Shown one piece after another: positions 27,376 through 36,057 of a stretch of 64,000 nucleotides of DNA. The first letter of the stretch is position 1. Each line of letters opens with the position of its first letter. Source of the stretch: CAWDZK01 sp963807005 (GTDB lineage Bacteria; Actinomycetota; Actinomycetes; JACCUZ01); assembly GCA_963807005.1 (NCBI GenBank), contig CAWDZK010000003.1, positions 124,001 through 188,000 of the forward strand, written 5' to 3'. The position numbers and the translations under genes were made by a program. The notes beneath the pieces were generated by a model. It was not told the DNA's origin, searched no databases, and saw only the letters and a program-made list of their open reading frames with translations.

Positions 27376-28401
27376 TCAGCGGGCCAGCCGGTGGGCGAGC
27401 CAGGCGAGCGCGGTGGGGTAGCGGTAGTCGATGCCCGCGTGGGTGCCCGGGAACAGCTCGAAGTGCACGGCGGCGTCGTCGACGCCGATCCGGGCCAGCC
27501 CGTCGCGGAACGCCTGTGCCCCGAGGTCCAGGTGGTAGTCGTCCTTGTCGCCGGCGTCGATCCACACCGCCCGCTGGCTGCGCAGCGCATCGGCGTACCG
27601 GTCGACCATGCGGACCGGGTCCCAGTCCAGCCACCGCTGCCACACCTCGTCGATCACGACTGCGCTGCGCGGGTCGAACGGCAGCACCGGCCGGCCCTCG
27701 GCGTCGGCCGAGAAGGCTGCCGCGCAGCCCAGCGCAGTGATCAGCGACTCGTCCTCCTCCTTGCTGAAAGCGGGGCGGGACCGGAAGTCGTCCCACCACC
27801 GCCAGATGTCGCCGCCGTAGCTGCGCAGGTGCCGCGTCGCGGTCGCGAAGTCCGGCAGGTAGCAGTGCTCGTAGAGGGTGTCCCCCGCGTGGGTGGCCAG
27901 CGCGCCGAACAGGTCCGGCCGCAGCATCGGCGTGATCATCGCGCCGAAGCCGCCGCTCGACTTGCCGCTGATGGCGCGCGACTCCCGGTCCGCGATCGTC
28001 CGGTAGCGCGCGTCGACCCACGGCACGACCTCGTCGCAGAGGTAGGAGTGGTACCGGCCGGTGCCGGTCGAGTCGACGAACTGCGAGCCGCCGTACGACG
28101 TCCACGCGTCGACATAGACCACGATGCACGGCGGCGCGGCGCCGTCGGCGAACACCCGGTCCGCGGTCTCGAGGAACGGCTGCCGGAACGGCGTGCGGTT
28201 GGCCCACATGGTGAGGTGCCCTGTGTAGCCCTGGATCACGTAGACACTCGGATACCGCTCGGAAACGTCGTCGTAGCCGGGCGGTACATAGACCCAGATC
28301 GGTCGCTCGTGCGGGTCACCCAGCACGTTCCCGCGCAGCAGCACGGAGTCGACGACGCCTTCTTCGATCCGTCCGGCCAGCTCGGCACGCCAGGGCAGCA
28401 T
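27376..28401 (-). CDS. alpha/beta-hydrolase esterase (enterochelin esterase-like)
   Basis: 341 residues of the putative esterase family (PF00756-like). WVYVPPGYDDVSERYPSVYV opens the fold, the nucleophile elbow is ISGKSSGGFGAM, and the late His is in FELFPGTHAGIDYRYPTAL. No signal peptide, so cytoplasmic. The substrate is not evident; related proteins act on siderophore esters or mycolyl-type esters. Upstream of the UspA gene by 158 bp that include two copies of an S/T-rich coding-like repeat (GCGTCSGTGGCGGACC), with no clear function. Confidence 0.83.
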   Translation of the reverse strand: MLPWRAELAGRIEEGVVDSVLLRGNVLGDPHERPIWVYVPPGYDDVSERYPSVYVIQGYTGHLTMWANRTPFRQPFLETADRVFADGAAPPCIVVYVDAWTSYGGSQFVDSTGTGRYHSYLCDEVVPWVDARYRTIADRESRAISGKSSGGFGAMITPMLRPDLFGALATHAGDTLYEHCYLPDFATATRHLRSYGGDIWRWWDDFRSRPAFSKEEDESLITALGCAAAFSADAEGRPVLPFDPRSAVVIDEVWQRWLDWDPVRMVDRYADALRSQRAVWIDAGDKDDYHLDLGAQAFRDGLARIGVDDAAVHFELFPGTHAGIDYRYPTALAWLAHRLAR

Positions 28402-28547
28402 GCGCGTCAGTCAACCAGCACCCTGCGGCGCACGGCGTTGACGCCCCCGGACGCCGGGCAAGGATGCGCCGACGGGCCGGCCCGACCTAGGGAGTGACCA
28501 GACCGCTCACCCGAGCATGACGATGGACGACGCGACGGTCGCCCAGA

Positions 28548-29090
28548 TCACCGGCCTGGTCCAGCAGCCCTAGCCCCGTCCAGCAGCAGGGCCATCTCGA
28601 TCTCGACCGTGGTCTGGTCGAGCTCGTAGCGCATCGTGGCGCCGGTCTCGGTGAAGCCGCACCGGCGGTAGAACGCCCGAGCCCGCTCGTTGTGCTCGTG
28701 CACGAACAGGTGCAGCCGGTTCAGGGCGGCCGGGCCCAGGGCCCAGCGGCGGACCTCGTCCAGCATCGCCCGCGCGAGACCGGTGCCGCGGTGCGCCGGC
28801 GCCACGTAGACGCTCACCAGGTGTCCCTGGCCGGGTGCGTCGACGAAGCAGGCGAGGTACGCCACCCACCCGGACGACGCGTCGAGCGGGACGGCCGCCA
28901 GCGCGAGGTCGGTGCCGCCCTGCGAGCCGCGGCGGGCCCGGAACCGCCACTCCTCCTCGCTGCGCCGCTCGGCGTCGGCGACGGTCTCCAGGTAGGCCAG
29001 CGGCGTGTCCGCCAGCATCTCCAGCCGGACCGCGCGCAGTGCCGGCCAGTCGTCCTCCACCACCCGGCGTACGACGACGTCTCCGGCCAC
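28548..29090 (-). CDS. GNAT family N-acetyltransferase
   Basis: 180 residues from GTG 29090. VVVRRVVEDDWPALRAVRLE begins the fold, and the acetyl-CoA-binding motif is VYVAPAHRGTGLARAMLDEV. The typical LHLFVHEHNERARAFYRRCG, then FTETG, follows. Substrate unknown. The start lies 28 bp from the divergent proline iminopeptidase gene, so the two promoters overlap or one transcript is leaderless. The frame is open upstream to 29393 but overlaps the neighbour and lacks similarity. Confidence 0.88.
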   Translation of the reverse strand: MAGDVVVRRVVEDDWPALRAVRLEMLADTPLAYLETVADAERRSEEEWRFRARRGSQGGTDLALAAVPLDASSGWVAYLACFVDAPGQGHLVSVYVAPAHRGTGLARAMLDEVRRWALGPAALNRLHLFVHEHNERARAFYRRCGFTETGATMRYELDQTTVEIEMALLLDGARAAGPGR

Positions 29091-29118
29091 CCGCGGGAGC
29101 CTGTCATACCGTCGACCT

Positions 29119-30411
29119 GTGCCCCGCACCGCGACGACCCACCGGCTGCCCGGCCTGGTCGTCACCGACCACGAGGTCGAGGTGCCGCTGGACCACGCCG
29201 ACCCGGCAGGCGAACGTCTCGTGGTGTTCGCCCGTGAGGTCGTCGCGCCGCGCAAGCGGGACGCCGACCTTCCGTGGCTGCTGTTCCTCCAGGGCGGCCC
29301 GGGCGCCCGGGCGCCGCGGCCGACCACCAGGACCGGCTGGCTGGGCCGCGCGCTGGTCGAGCACCGGGTGCTGCTGCTCGACCAGCGCGGCACCGGCCGC
29401 TCGACTCCGGCGACCCGGCAGTCGCTGTCCGCCCGCGGGGAGGCGGCCGAGCAGGCGCGCTACCTCACCCACTTCCGGGCGGACGCGATCGTGCGGGACG
29501 CCGAGCTGCTCCGCGCCTCCCTGGCCGGCGGTCGCCCCTGGACGGTGCTCGGGCAGAGCTACGGCGGCTTCGTCGCGCTGACCTACCTCTCGCTGGCACC
29601 GCAGGGGCTCGACCGGGTGCTCGTCACGGGCGGGCTCCCCCCGCTGGACCGCGGGCCGGAGGACGTCTACCGGGCGACCTTCCAGCGGGTCCGTCAGCGG
29701 TACGCCGGCTGGCTGGACCGGTACCCGGCGGACGGCGACACCTTCGACGCGATCGCCGACCACGTCACCGGCCACGTCGTGCGGCTGCCCGGCGGCGACC
29801 GGCTCACGGTGCGCAGGCTGCAGTCGACCGGCCTGACGCTCGGCTGGTCCGACGGCTTCGAGCGGATGCACTACCTGCTCGAGTCGGCCTGGGTGGACTC
29901 CAGGCGGCTCGAGCTGGCCGACGAGTTCCTTGCCGCCGTCGAGTCCGCCACGACGTACGTCGACCGGCCGCTGTACGCCGTCATGCACGAGTCGATCTAC
30001 TGCCAGGGCTTCGCGTCGCACTGGGCGGCCCAACGGGTCGCCGACGCGTTGCCGGAGTTCGCCCCCACCGCCCGTCCGCTGCTGCCGACCGGCGAGATGA
30101 TGCTGCCGGGGCTGGTGCGCGACGACCGGTCGGTCGCGCCGCTGATGGCGACCGCCGAGCTCCTCGCGGCGTACGACGAGTGGCCTGCGCTCTACGACGT
30201 CGACCGCCTGGCGGCCAACCCGGTGCCGGTCGCGGCCGCGGTCTTCCACGAGGACATGTACGTGGAGCACGCGTTGTCGATGGAGACCGCGGCGAGGGTG
30301 GGCAACCTGCGCACCTGGGAGACCGGCCGGCTCGGCCACGACGGGCTGCGCAGCGACGACCGCCTCCTCGACCGGCTGCTGGCCATGACGGCGGAGCCGG
30401 CACCGTCATGA
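29119..30411 (+). CDS. proline iminopeptidase-type peptidase (S33)
   Basis: 430 residues, GTG start at 29119. Alpha/beta-hydrolase peptidase with the oxyanion motif LLFLQGGPGARAP, then LLLDQRGTGRST, the nucleophile GQSYGGFVALTYL, and the late His in TGRLGHDGLRSDDRL. It resembles S33 family prolyl aminopeptidases, which release N-terminal proline, in the size class with a large cap domain. No signal peptide. The neighbours (GNAT, patatin, acyltransferase) do not form an obvious pathway with it. Confidence 0.88.
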   Translation: MPRTATTHRLPGLVVTDHEVEVPLDHADPAGERLVVFAREVVAPRKRDADLPWLLFLQGGPGARAPRPTTRTGWLGRALVEHRVLLLDQRGTGRSTPATRQSLSARGEAAEQARYLTHFRADAIVRDAELLRASLAGGRPWTVLGQSYGGFVALTYLSLAPQGLDRVLVTGGLPPLDRGPEDVYRATFQRVRQRYAGWLDRYPADGDTFDAIADHVTGHVVRLPGGDRLTVRRLQSTGLTLGWSDGFERMHYLLESAWVDSRRLELADEFLAAVESATTYVDRPLYAVMHESIYCQGFASHWAAQRVADALPEFAPTARPLLPTGEMMLPGLVRDDRSVAPLMATAELLAAYDEWPALYDVDRLAANPVPVAAAVFHEDMYVEHALSMETAARVGNLRTWETGRLGHDGLRSDDRLLDRLLAMTAEPAPS

Positions 30412-30492
30412 CCCGCACGTCGCGGAGCCTCCCGCACCGGACGCCCCGGCCCGGCGGTGTGCCGGCGTCCACGACCGGGGAGGATCGCGGGC

Positions 30493-31350
30493 ATGGCTGA
30501 CGTCCGGGACGGGACCGTCGCGTTCGTGCTCGGCGGTGGCGGGCTCCTCGGCGCCGGCGAGGTCGGCATGCTCGCCGCGCTGCTGGGCGCCGGCATCCGA
30601 CCCGACGTCGTCGTCGGCACCTCGGTCGGCGCCGTCAACGGGGCCGCCGTCGCCGCGGACCCCACGCCGGCCGCCGTCGACGAGCTCCGTGACCTGTGGC
30701 TGGGCCTGTCGAGGACCGGGCTGTACTCGGGCGGGGCGCTGCGCCGGGTGGGCCACTTCGCCCGCACCAGGACGCACGTGCACCCGAACGGCCCGCTGCG
30801 CGCCCTGCTGGTCGAGCACCTCGGCGACCGGCTGATCGAGGACCTGCCGGTCCGCTTCGAGTGCGTCGCGGCGAGCATCGAGCGGGCGGCCGAGCACTGG
30901 TTCACCGCCGGGCCGCTGGTCGACGCGGTGCTGGCGAGCAGCGCCGTCCCCGGTGTCCTTCCCCCCGTGCGGGTGGGCGACCAGACCTACCTCGACGGCG
31001 GGCTGGTGAACTCCATCCCGATCGACCGCGCGCTGGGCGTGGGCGCGGCCACCATCTACGTCCTGCAGGTCGGCCGGATCGACCGGCCGCTGCAGGCCCC
31101 CTCGCAGCCGTGGCAGGTCGCCGCCGTCGCCTTCGAGATCGCCCGGCGGCACCGGTTCGCCCGCGACATGGCCGACCTGCCGGACGACGTCACCGTGCAC
31201 GTGCTGCCGACGGGTGCGGAGGAGCCGCCGCGCTACGGCGACCTGTCTGCGCTGCGCTACCGCGACTTCCGCGCCGTCGAGCGGCGGATCGACGAGGCGC
31301 AGCGGGCGACCGCGGAGTACCTGCTCAGCGCGCCGGAGCGGGCCCGCTGA
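30493..31350 (+). CDS. patatin-like phospholipase
   Basis: 285 residues from ATG 30493, preceded by GGGGAGGA. Patatin signatures: oxyanion glycine loop VLGGGGLLGAGEVG, nucleophile VVVGTSVGAVNGAA, and the Asp of the dyad in YLDGGLVNSIPI. It hydrolyses acyl esters of lipids. The stop overlaps the start of the acyltransferase gene (TGATG), so the pair is coupled and probably remodels membrane lipid acyl chains. Confidence 0.92.
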   Translation: MADVRDGTVAFVLGGGGLLGAGEVGMLAALLGAGIRPDVVVGTSVGAVNGAAVAADPTPAAVDELRDLWLGLSRTGLYSGGALRRVGHFARTRTHVHPNGPLRALLVEHLGDRLIEDLPVRFECVAASIERAAEHWFTAGPLVDAVLASSAVPGVLPPVRVGDQTYLDGGLVNSIPIDRALGVGAATIYVLQVGRIDRPLQAPSQPWQVAAVAFEIARRHRFARDMADLPDDVTVHVLPTGAEEPPRYGDLSALRYRDFRAVERRIDEAQRATAEYLLSAPERAR

Positions 31351-32378
31351 TGCTGCCACCGGTGTGGTTCCGTCGCGCCGTCCTCGCCCCCGCGGTGCTC
31401 GTGCTGGCGGTGGTGGCCGTCACCGGGCTCCCCGTCCTGCTGCTGCTCGCGGTCCTGGCGTCGACGTTCCTGCCCGGCCGCTGGCGTCCGCTGCGGCTGC
31501 TGTGGATGGTGCTGCTCTACCTCTTCCTCGAGGCCGCCGCCCTGATCGTGCTGTTCGCCCTCTGGGTCGGCAGCGGGTTCGGCTGGCGGATCCGGTCGGC
31601 GCGGTTCCAGCGGGCGCACTACGTCCTGGTCAAGTGGTTCCTCGACGTGCTCTTCCGCGAGACCCGCCGGGTGCTGCACGTGCGGGTGGCCGTCGAGGGG
31701 CCGACCCCGGCGTCGTACGACGGGCGGCCGCTGCTGATCCTGAGCCGGCACGCCGGTCCGGGCGACTCGTTCCTCGTGGTGCACGCGCTGCTCAACTGGT
31801 ACGCACGCGAGCCGCGGATCGTCCTCAAGGACACCCTCCAGTGGGACCCGGCCATCGACGTCGTGCTGAACCGGCTGCCCAACCGGTTCATCCGGCCGGA
31901 CCCCGGCGCGGGCGGCGGCGACGTCGAGCGGCTGATCGGCGACCTGAGCCGCGGGCTCGACGACAACGACGCGCTCGTGCTCTTCCCGGAGGGCGGCAAC
32001 TTCAGCGAGCACCGGCGCAAGCGTGCGATCGAGCGGCTGCGGCGCAGGGGTCACATCGACGAGGCCCAGAAGGCCGAGCAGCTCAAGCACGTGATGGCGC
32101 CCCGCCCCGGCGGCGTCCTCGCTGCGCTGACCCAGGCGCAGGACGCCGACGTCGTGTTCGTCGCGCACACCGGGGTGGAGCACATGGTCACCGTGCTCGA
32201 CGTCTGGCGGGAGCTGCCGATGGACCGGGAGATCCAGATGCGGTGGTGGATCGTGCCGGCCGACGAGGTACCTGCGGCCGCGGAGGACCGGATCGGCTGG
32301 CTGTACGCCTGGTGGGCCCGCATCGACGACTGGATCGACGAGCGGCAGGCCGAGGCCGGCGTCCCGACACCGCGCTGA
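31350..32378 (+). CDS. PlsC-type 1-acyl-glycerol-phosphate acyltransferase family protein
   Basis: 342 residues. Two N-terminal hydrophobic stretches (about 10-45 and 50-75) anchor it. The acyltransferase motifs are ILSRHAGPGDSF (HX4D) and the substrate-binding VLFPEGGNFSEHRRKRAIER. It transfers acyl groups to a glycerophosphate-like acceptor; the exact acceptor is unknown. Translationally coupled to the patatin gene through TGATG at 31348-31352. A 24-bp palindrome and the convergent emfourin gene follow. Confidence 0.88.
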   Translation: MLPPVWFRRAVLAPAVLVLAVVAVTGLPVLLLLAVLASTFLPGRWRPLRLLWMVLLYLFLEAAALIVLFALWVGSGFGWRIRSARFQRAHYVLVKWFLDVLFRETRRVLHVRVAVEGPTPASYDGRPLLILSRHAGPGDSFLVVHALLNWYAREPRIVLKDTLQWDPAIDVVLNRLPNRFIRPDPGAGGGDVERLIGDLSRGLDDNDALVLFPEGGNFSEHRRKRAIERLRRRGHIDEAQKAEQLKHVMAPRPGGVLAALTQAQDADVVFVAHTGVEHMVTVLDVWRELPMDREIQMRWWIVPADEVPAAAEDRIGWLYAWWARIDDWIDERQAEAGVPTPR

Positions 32379-32450
32379 GGCCGGCTGCAGACGCCTGCTT
32401 GTCGGGGCGGAAGGGTGCTTGTCCTGGCGCAGACGCCCCGCCCAGTGCGC

Positions 32451-32474
32451 GTCGACCACGTATACGTGGTCGAC
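32451..32474. repeat. perfect 24-bp intergenic palindrome
   Basis: GTCGACCACGTA followed directly by its reverse complement. It lies between convergent genes, 72 bp past the acyltransferase stop and 40 bp past the emfourin stop. The interval on the emfourin side is strongly G-rich on the plus strand. It could be a terminator stem or a symmetric protein-binding site; the absence of a loop favours a binding site or cruciform. Confidence 0.85.
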
Positions 32475-32514
32475 CGCGGGGCCGGGACGACCGCGGGTGG
32501 TGGAGGGGCCGGGG

Positions 32515-32835
32515 TCAGCCGGGCTGGCCGCCGGAGCGGGCCCGGGCCACGAGGGCGTCGACGAGCGGGTGCAGTGCCGGCGGCAGTGCGGTCTCGCCGA
32601 ACTCCAGGTCCCGCACGCTGCCGTCGTCCTCGCGGACCGACAGGGCGTAGCGGTAGCGGTCCGGCTGCGGCTCGCCCGAGGGCTGGCCCGCCAGCGCCGC
32701 GAGGTCCAGCCCCGCCAGCTGTTCGGCGTACCAGCCGGCCTCGGCGTCGACCGCGGGATCGGCTGCGGTGTCGACCGCCGAACGCAGCGACAGGCCCGCG
32801 ACGCCGCCGCTGCGGACCAGCTCGATCCGCGCCAC
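32515..32835 (-). CDS. emfourin-like protealysin inhibitor
   Basis: 106 residues, start ATG 32835. IELVRSGGVAGLSLRSAVDT, then WYAEQLAGLDLAALAG and DRYRYALSVREDDGSVRDLE, ending ALPPALHPLVDAL, fit the emfourin family, small protein inhibitors of protealysin-like M4 peptidases. The gene follows the M4 peptidase gene by 12 bp on the same strand, the arrangement known for protealysin and its inhibitor. It most likely binds the neighbouring peptidase inside the cell. Confidence 0.82.
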   Translation of the reverse strand: MARIELVRSGGVAGLSLRSAVDTAADPAVDAEAGWYAEQLAGLDLAALAGQPSGEPQPDRYRYALSVREDDGSVRDLEFGETALPPALHPLVDALVARARSGGQPG

Positions 32836-32847
32836 CTGCCACCTCCC

Positions 32848-33876
32848 TCACACCACGCCGACAGCCTCCCAGGCGGAGCGCACCGCCTGCTCCGCCGCCG
32901 CGCCGGACCGGTCCCGCGCCGTCCGCACGGTCGCCGCCGCGAACGCGGCGAAGTCCGCGGCCCGGTCGAGCGTCCCGGAGACCAGGGTGTCGTACCAGAT
33001 CCGTCCGGTCACCTCCCAGGCCGGGCCGCCGATGGCTGTCGCCGCGAGGTAGAACGCGTGGTTCGGGATGCCGGAGTTGAGGTGCACCCCACCGTTGTCG
33101 GCGGTGGTCTCGACCAGGTCGCGCAGGTGCGACGGCTGCGGGTCCTTGCCGAGGACGTCGTCGTCGTACGCCGTGCCGGGCGCCTTCATCGACCGCAGCG
33201 CGACGCCCTCGACCTGGTCGGTGAACAGCCCGGCGCCGATCAGCCAGTCGGCCTCCCCGGCGTCCTGGCCGAGCACGCGCTGCTTGACCAGCGAGCCGAA
33301 CACGTCGGAGACCGACTCGTTCAAGGCACCGGACTGGCCCTGGTAGACCAGCCCCGCCGTCTGCTCGGTCACCGCGTGGGTGAGCTCGTGGCCGATGACG
33401 TCCACGGCGATGGTGAACCGCCGGAACAGCTCGCCGTCACCGTCCCCGAACACCATCCGTTCGCCGTTCCAGAAGGCGTTGTCGTAGTCCTGGCCGTAGT
33501 GCACCGTCGCCGGCAGCGGCAGGCCGGCGTCGTCCACCGACCGGCGTCGGTAGACGTCGAGGTAGAGGTGGTAGGTCTCCCCGAGCCCGTCGTAGGCCTC
33601 GTCGACCGCCGGGTCGCCGCTCGGGTCGTCGCCCTCGGCACGCACCGTCCGCCCGGGCAGGGTCTCGGTGCCGTCCGAGGACGAGACCGTCCGCTGCGCC
33701 CCGGCCTCCGCGGCAGTCGCCGGAGCCAGCGGTCCGGCCCGGCCGGCGCGGTGCAGCAGGTCGAGCCCGAGCGACCGGGTGGCCAGGGCGCGCTGGCGCT
33801 CGGTGCCGCGCCGGGCGATGGTCTCGAGCAGGTACGGCGGGACGATGTGGCACACCGGCGGACGGATCCCTCGCAT
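32848..33876 (-). CDS. M4 family metallopeptidase, protealysin-like
   Basis: 342 residues from ATG 33876. The short propeptide carries the protealysin-type motif (CHIVPPYLLETIARRG); there is no signal peptide. The zinc site is VIGHELTHAVTEQTAG with the third ligand in GALNESVSDVFGS; the C-terminal His is in GGVHLNSGIPNHAFYLAA. The lack of a signal and the short propeptide separate it from secreted thermolysins. It is encoded with the emfourin inhibitor gene 12 bp downstream. The open frame upstream of the ATG has no similarity. Confidence 0.93.
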   Translation of the reverse strand: MRGIRPPVCHIVPPYLLETIARRGTERQRALATRSLGLDLLHRAGRAGPLAPATAAEAGAQRTVSSSDGTETLPGRTVRAEGDDPSGDPAVDEAYDGLGETYHLYLDVYRRRSVDDAGLPLPATVHYGQDYDNAFWNGERMVFGDGDGELFRRFTIAVDVIGHELTHAVTEQTAGLVYQGQSGALNESVSDVFGSLVKQRVLGQDAGEADWLIGAGLFTDQVEGVALRSMKAPGTAYDDDVLGKDPQPSHLRDLVETTADNGGVHLNSGIPNHAFYLAATAIGGPAWEVTGRIWYDTLVSGTLDRAADFAAFAAATVRTARDRSGAAAEQAVRSAWEAVGVV

Positions 33877-34006
33877 CCGGACAGACTGCCACCGACCCCG
33901 GACACCGGACCCGGACCCCGGACAGCGGTGAGCGGCCGTCGGGCCGACGGGTCGCCGGTGGGAGGGCTCGGCGCAGGGCACTCCCCCACCTGGCAGTCTC
34001 GACGTC

Positions 34007-34903
34007 ATGACCGGACGCCCCGACAGCCGCGGAGACGGCGACGGCTGGGTCGACTGCGCGCGGGGGCACCGGCACTGGGGTCTCTTCGGCGCGGCCGGGC
34101 TGCTGGTGCACCGGCCGGGGCACGGTGGCCTGGAGGTGCTGCTGCAGCACCGGGCGACGTGGAGCCACCACGGCGGCACCTGGGGGCTGCTGGGCGGGGC
34201 CCGGCACAGCGACGAGTCCGCGGTCGCGGCAGCGCTGCGCGAGGCCGCCGAGGAGGGCGGACTCGGCGCCGACGGGCTCGACGTCCACGGCCGCTACGAC
34301 GAGCAGCACGGCGGATGGACCTACACCACGGTGCTCGCGGCCGGCACCGCGGCGACCGCGGCCCGAGCCACCGGCGGGGAGAGCATCGAGGTCGGGTGGT
34401 TCGCCGTGGACCGCCTGGCGGACATCGACCTGCACCCGGGCTTCGCGGGGGCGTGGCCGCTGCTGCAGCCGGTGCTGCGACCGCTGACCCTGGTGGTCGA
34501 CGCGGCCAACGTGGTCGGGTCGACGCCGAACGGCTGGTGGCGGGACCGGCCGGGGGCCGCCCGCCGGCTGGTGGCCGCATGCCGGTCGATGACCCGTGAC
34601 GGGCTGTCGACCACCGACCTCCCGGCCCCGCTCGACGTGGCCGTCCTGAGCCGGGTGTGGCCGCGGGTGGTCGTGGTCGTCGAGGGTGCGGCGCGCCCGG
34701 CCGCCGACGCCGGCAGCCCGGAGGTGACCGTCCTGGCCGCGGAGGGGTCCGGCGACGACGCCGTGGTGGCCGTCGCCGCGGAGCACGCCGGGACCGGCCC
34801 GGTGCTGGTGGTCACTGCCGACCGCGACCTGCGGTCCCGGTCCGGGGCTGCCGGCGCGACCGTCGTCGGCCCGCGCTGGCTGATCGAGCGGCTGCCCGCC
34901 TGA
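34007..34903 (+). CDS. Nudix hydrolase fused to NYN/PIN-like domain
   Basis: 298 residues. The N-terminal Nudix domain shows the box GARHSDESAVAAALREAAEE, then GGL (GX5EX7REUXEEXGU pattern), preceded by CARGHRHWGLFGAAGLLVHR. The C-terminal 140 residues begin LTLVVDAANVVGSTPNGWWR and end VLVVTADRDLRSRSGAAG, with acidic residues placed as in NYN/PIN-like nucleases (YacP type). The fusion suggests nucleotide or RNA-end processing followed by cleavage; this is inference. ATG start at 34007. Confidence 0.83.
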   Translation: MTGRPDSRGDGDGWVDCARGHRHWGLFGAAGLLVHRPGHGGLEVLLQHRATWSHHGGTWGLLGGARHSDESAVAAALREAAEEGGLGADGLDVHGRYDEQHGGWTYTTVLAAGTAATAARATGGESIEVGWFAVDRLADIDLHPGFAGAWPLLQPVLRPLTLVVDAANVVGSTPNGWWRDRPGAARRLVAACRSMTRDGLSTTDLPAPLDVAVLSRVWPRVVVVVEGAARPAADAGSPEVTVLAAEGSGDDAVVAVAAEHAGTGPVLVVTADRDLRSRSGAAGATVVGPRWLIERLPA

Positions 34904-34917
34904 CCGGACCGGAGGAG

Positions 34918-35487
34918 TCAGACCCGGCGGCCGTACAGCGCGAGCATCCGGGTCTGCAGGTCCGAGTGACCGGGCACCGGCACCGGCGGGTCGAACAGTC
35001 CCGGCGACGTGCCCGGCGGGTCGGGGTCCTTCTCGGTCTGGGTGTGGATGCGCCGGACCAGCTCCGGGTCCAGCCGCTCGTCCGCACCGATCGCCCGGGC
35101 CAGGTCCCAGGCGTGCACCGCCAGGTCACAGATGAGGTCCCACAGGTAGTCGCGGCCGACGACCTCCCCGGCCGTCAGCGAGACGGTCCGGTCCAGCGCC
35201 CCGTCGGCGTGCACCGCTGCCGCCGCCGCGGCCGACGCCTCCCGCCAGGCGCCGACAGGGTCATCGCCCAGCGGGTCGGAGCCAAATCGGTCGCCGGCGT
35301 CGGCGGGCGTACCGCCGTCGAGCAGGTACGGGACCCACCGCGCCTCGTCCACGAGGTGGGCCACCAGCGCCCGGACGTCCCAGTCCCGGCAGGGGGTGGC
35401 GGCCGACCACTGGTCGTCGGCCACCTGCGCGACCCGGGCGTCGAACTCGGCGCGGGCCTGGTCGTACTGCTCGAGCAAGGTGGACAT
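34918..35487 (-). CDS. TIGR03086 family metal-binding protein (DinB-like)
   Basis: 189 residues. Starts MSTLLEQYDQARAEFDARVA. The family motif TPCRDWDVRALVAHLVDEAR carries the first metal-binding His, and the second is in LICDLAVHAWDLARAIGADE. The fold is that of the DinB/maleylpyruvate isomerase group, thought to use mycothiol or bacillithiol as cofactor in some members. Reaction unknown. Convergent with the Nudix gene, 14 bp between stops. Confidence 0.88.
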   Translation of the reverse strand: MSTLLEQYDQARAEFDARVAQVADDQWSAATPCRDWDVRALVAHLVDEARWVPYLLDGGTPADAGDRFGSDPLGDDPVGAWREASAAAAAAVHADGALDRTVSLTAGEVVGRDYLWDLICDLAVHAWDLARAIGADERLDPELVRRIHTQTEKDPDPPGTSPGLFDPPVPVPGHSDLQTRMLALYGRRV

Positions 35488-35543
35488 CGCCTCACCCTGT
35501 CAGTCCGGGGGGCCGCGGCCAACCGTCTCGCTACCCTCGGCGG

Positions 35544-36029
35544 ATGTCGACGTCGGCTCAGCTGCTCGTGGGGCTGGTGATGCTCGTCGGCGTGGCCGGG
35601 GTCGTGGTGCCGGTGCTGCCCGGCCTGGCGCTGGTGTGGGCGGCAGGGCTGGTGTGGGTCTGGCAGGACGGTGGCGGCCCCACCAGGGTCGTCGTCGGCG
35701 TGCTGCTCACCGGCCTCTTGGTCCTCGGTACGGCCGCCAAGTACGTGCTGCCGGCCCGGTCCGCGACCGGAGCCGGCGCGCCGCGGTCGACGCTCGCGCT
35801 CGGCGCGATCGGTGCCTTCGTCGGGTTCTTCGTCCTGCCGGTGATGGGCGTGGTCGTCGGTGGGGTGGGCGCGGTCTACCTGGCCGAGCTGAACCGGCTG
35901 CAGGACGGCCGGGCGGCCTGGCGGTCCACCTGGGCGGTGCTGCGCGCCGTCGGGCTGGGGATGCTGGTCGAGCTGGTGACCGCGGTGCTCATGGTCGCCA
36001 CCTGGCTGGTCGGGGTCTGGCTGACCTGA
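35544..36029 (+). CDS. DUF456 family membrane protein
   Basis: 161 residues with several hydrophobic helices (LLVGLVMLVGVAGVVVPVLP, VVVGVLLTGLLVLGTAAKYV, LGAIGAFVGFFVLPVMGVVV and GMLVELVTAVLMVATWLVGV). The Gly-rich GLALVWAAGLVWVWQDGGGP and AAKYVLPARSATGAGAPRST match DUF456. Function unknown. ATG start at 35544; convergent with pyruvate kinase, 28 bp between stops. Confidence 0.87.
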   Translation: MSTSAQLLVGLVMLVGVAGVVVPVLPGLALVWAAGLVWVWQDGGGPTRVVVGVLLTGLLVLGTAAKYVLPARSATGAGAPRSTLALGAIGAFVGFFVLPVMGVVVGGVGAVYLAELNRLQDGRAAWRSTWAVLRAVGLGMLVELVTAVLMVATWLVGVWLT

Positions 36030-36057
36030 CCTGCGCCCCGGGCTCCGGGCGGGCCGC

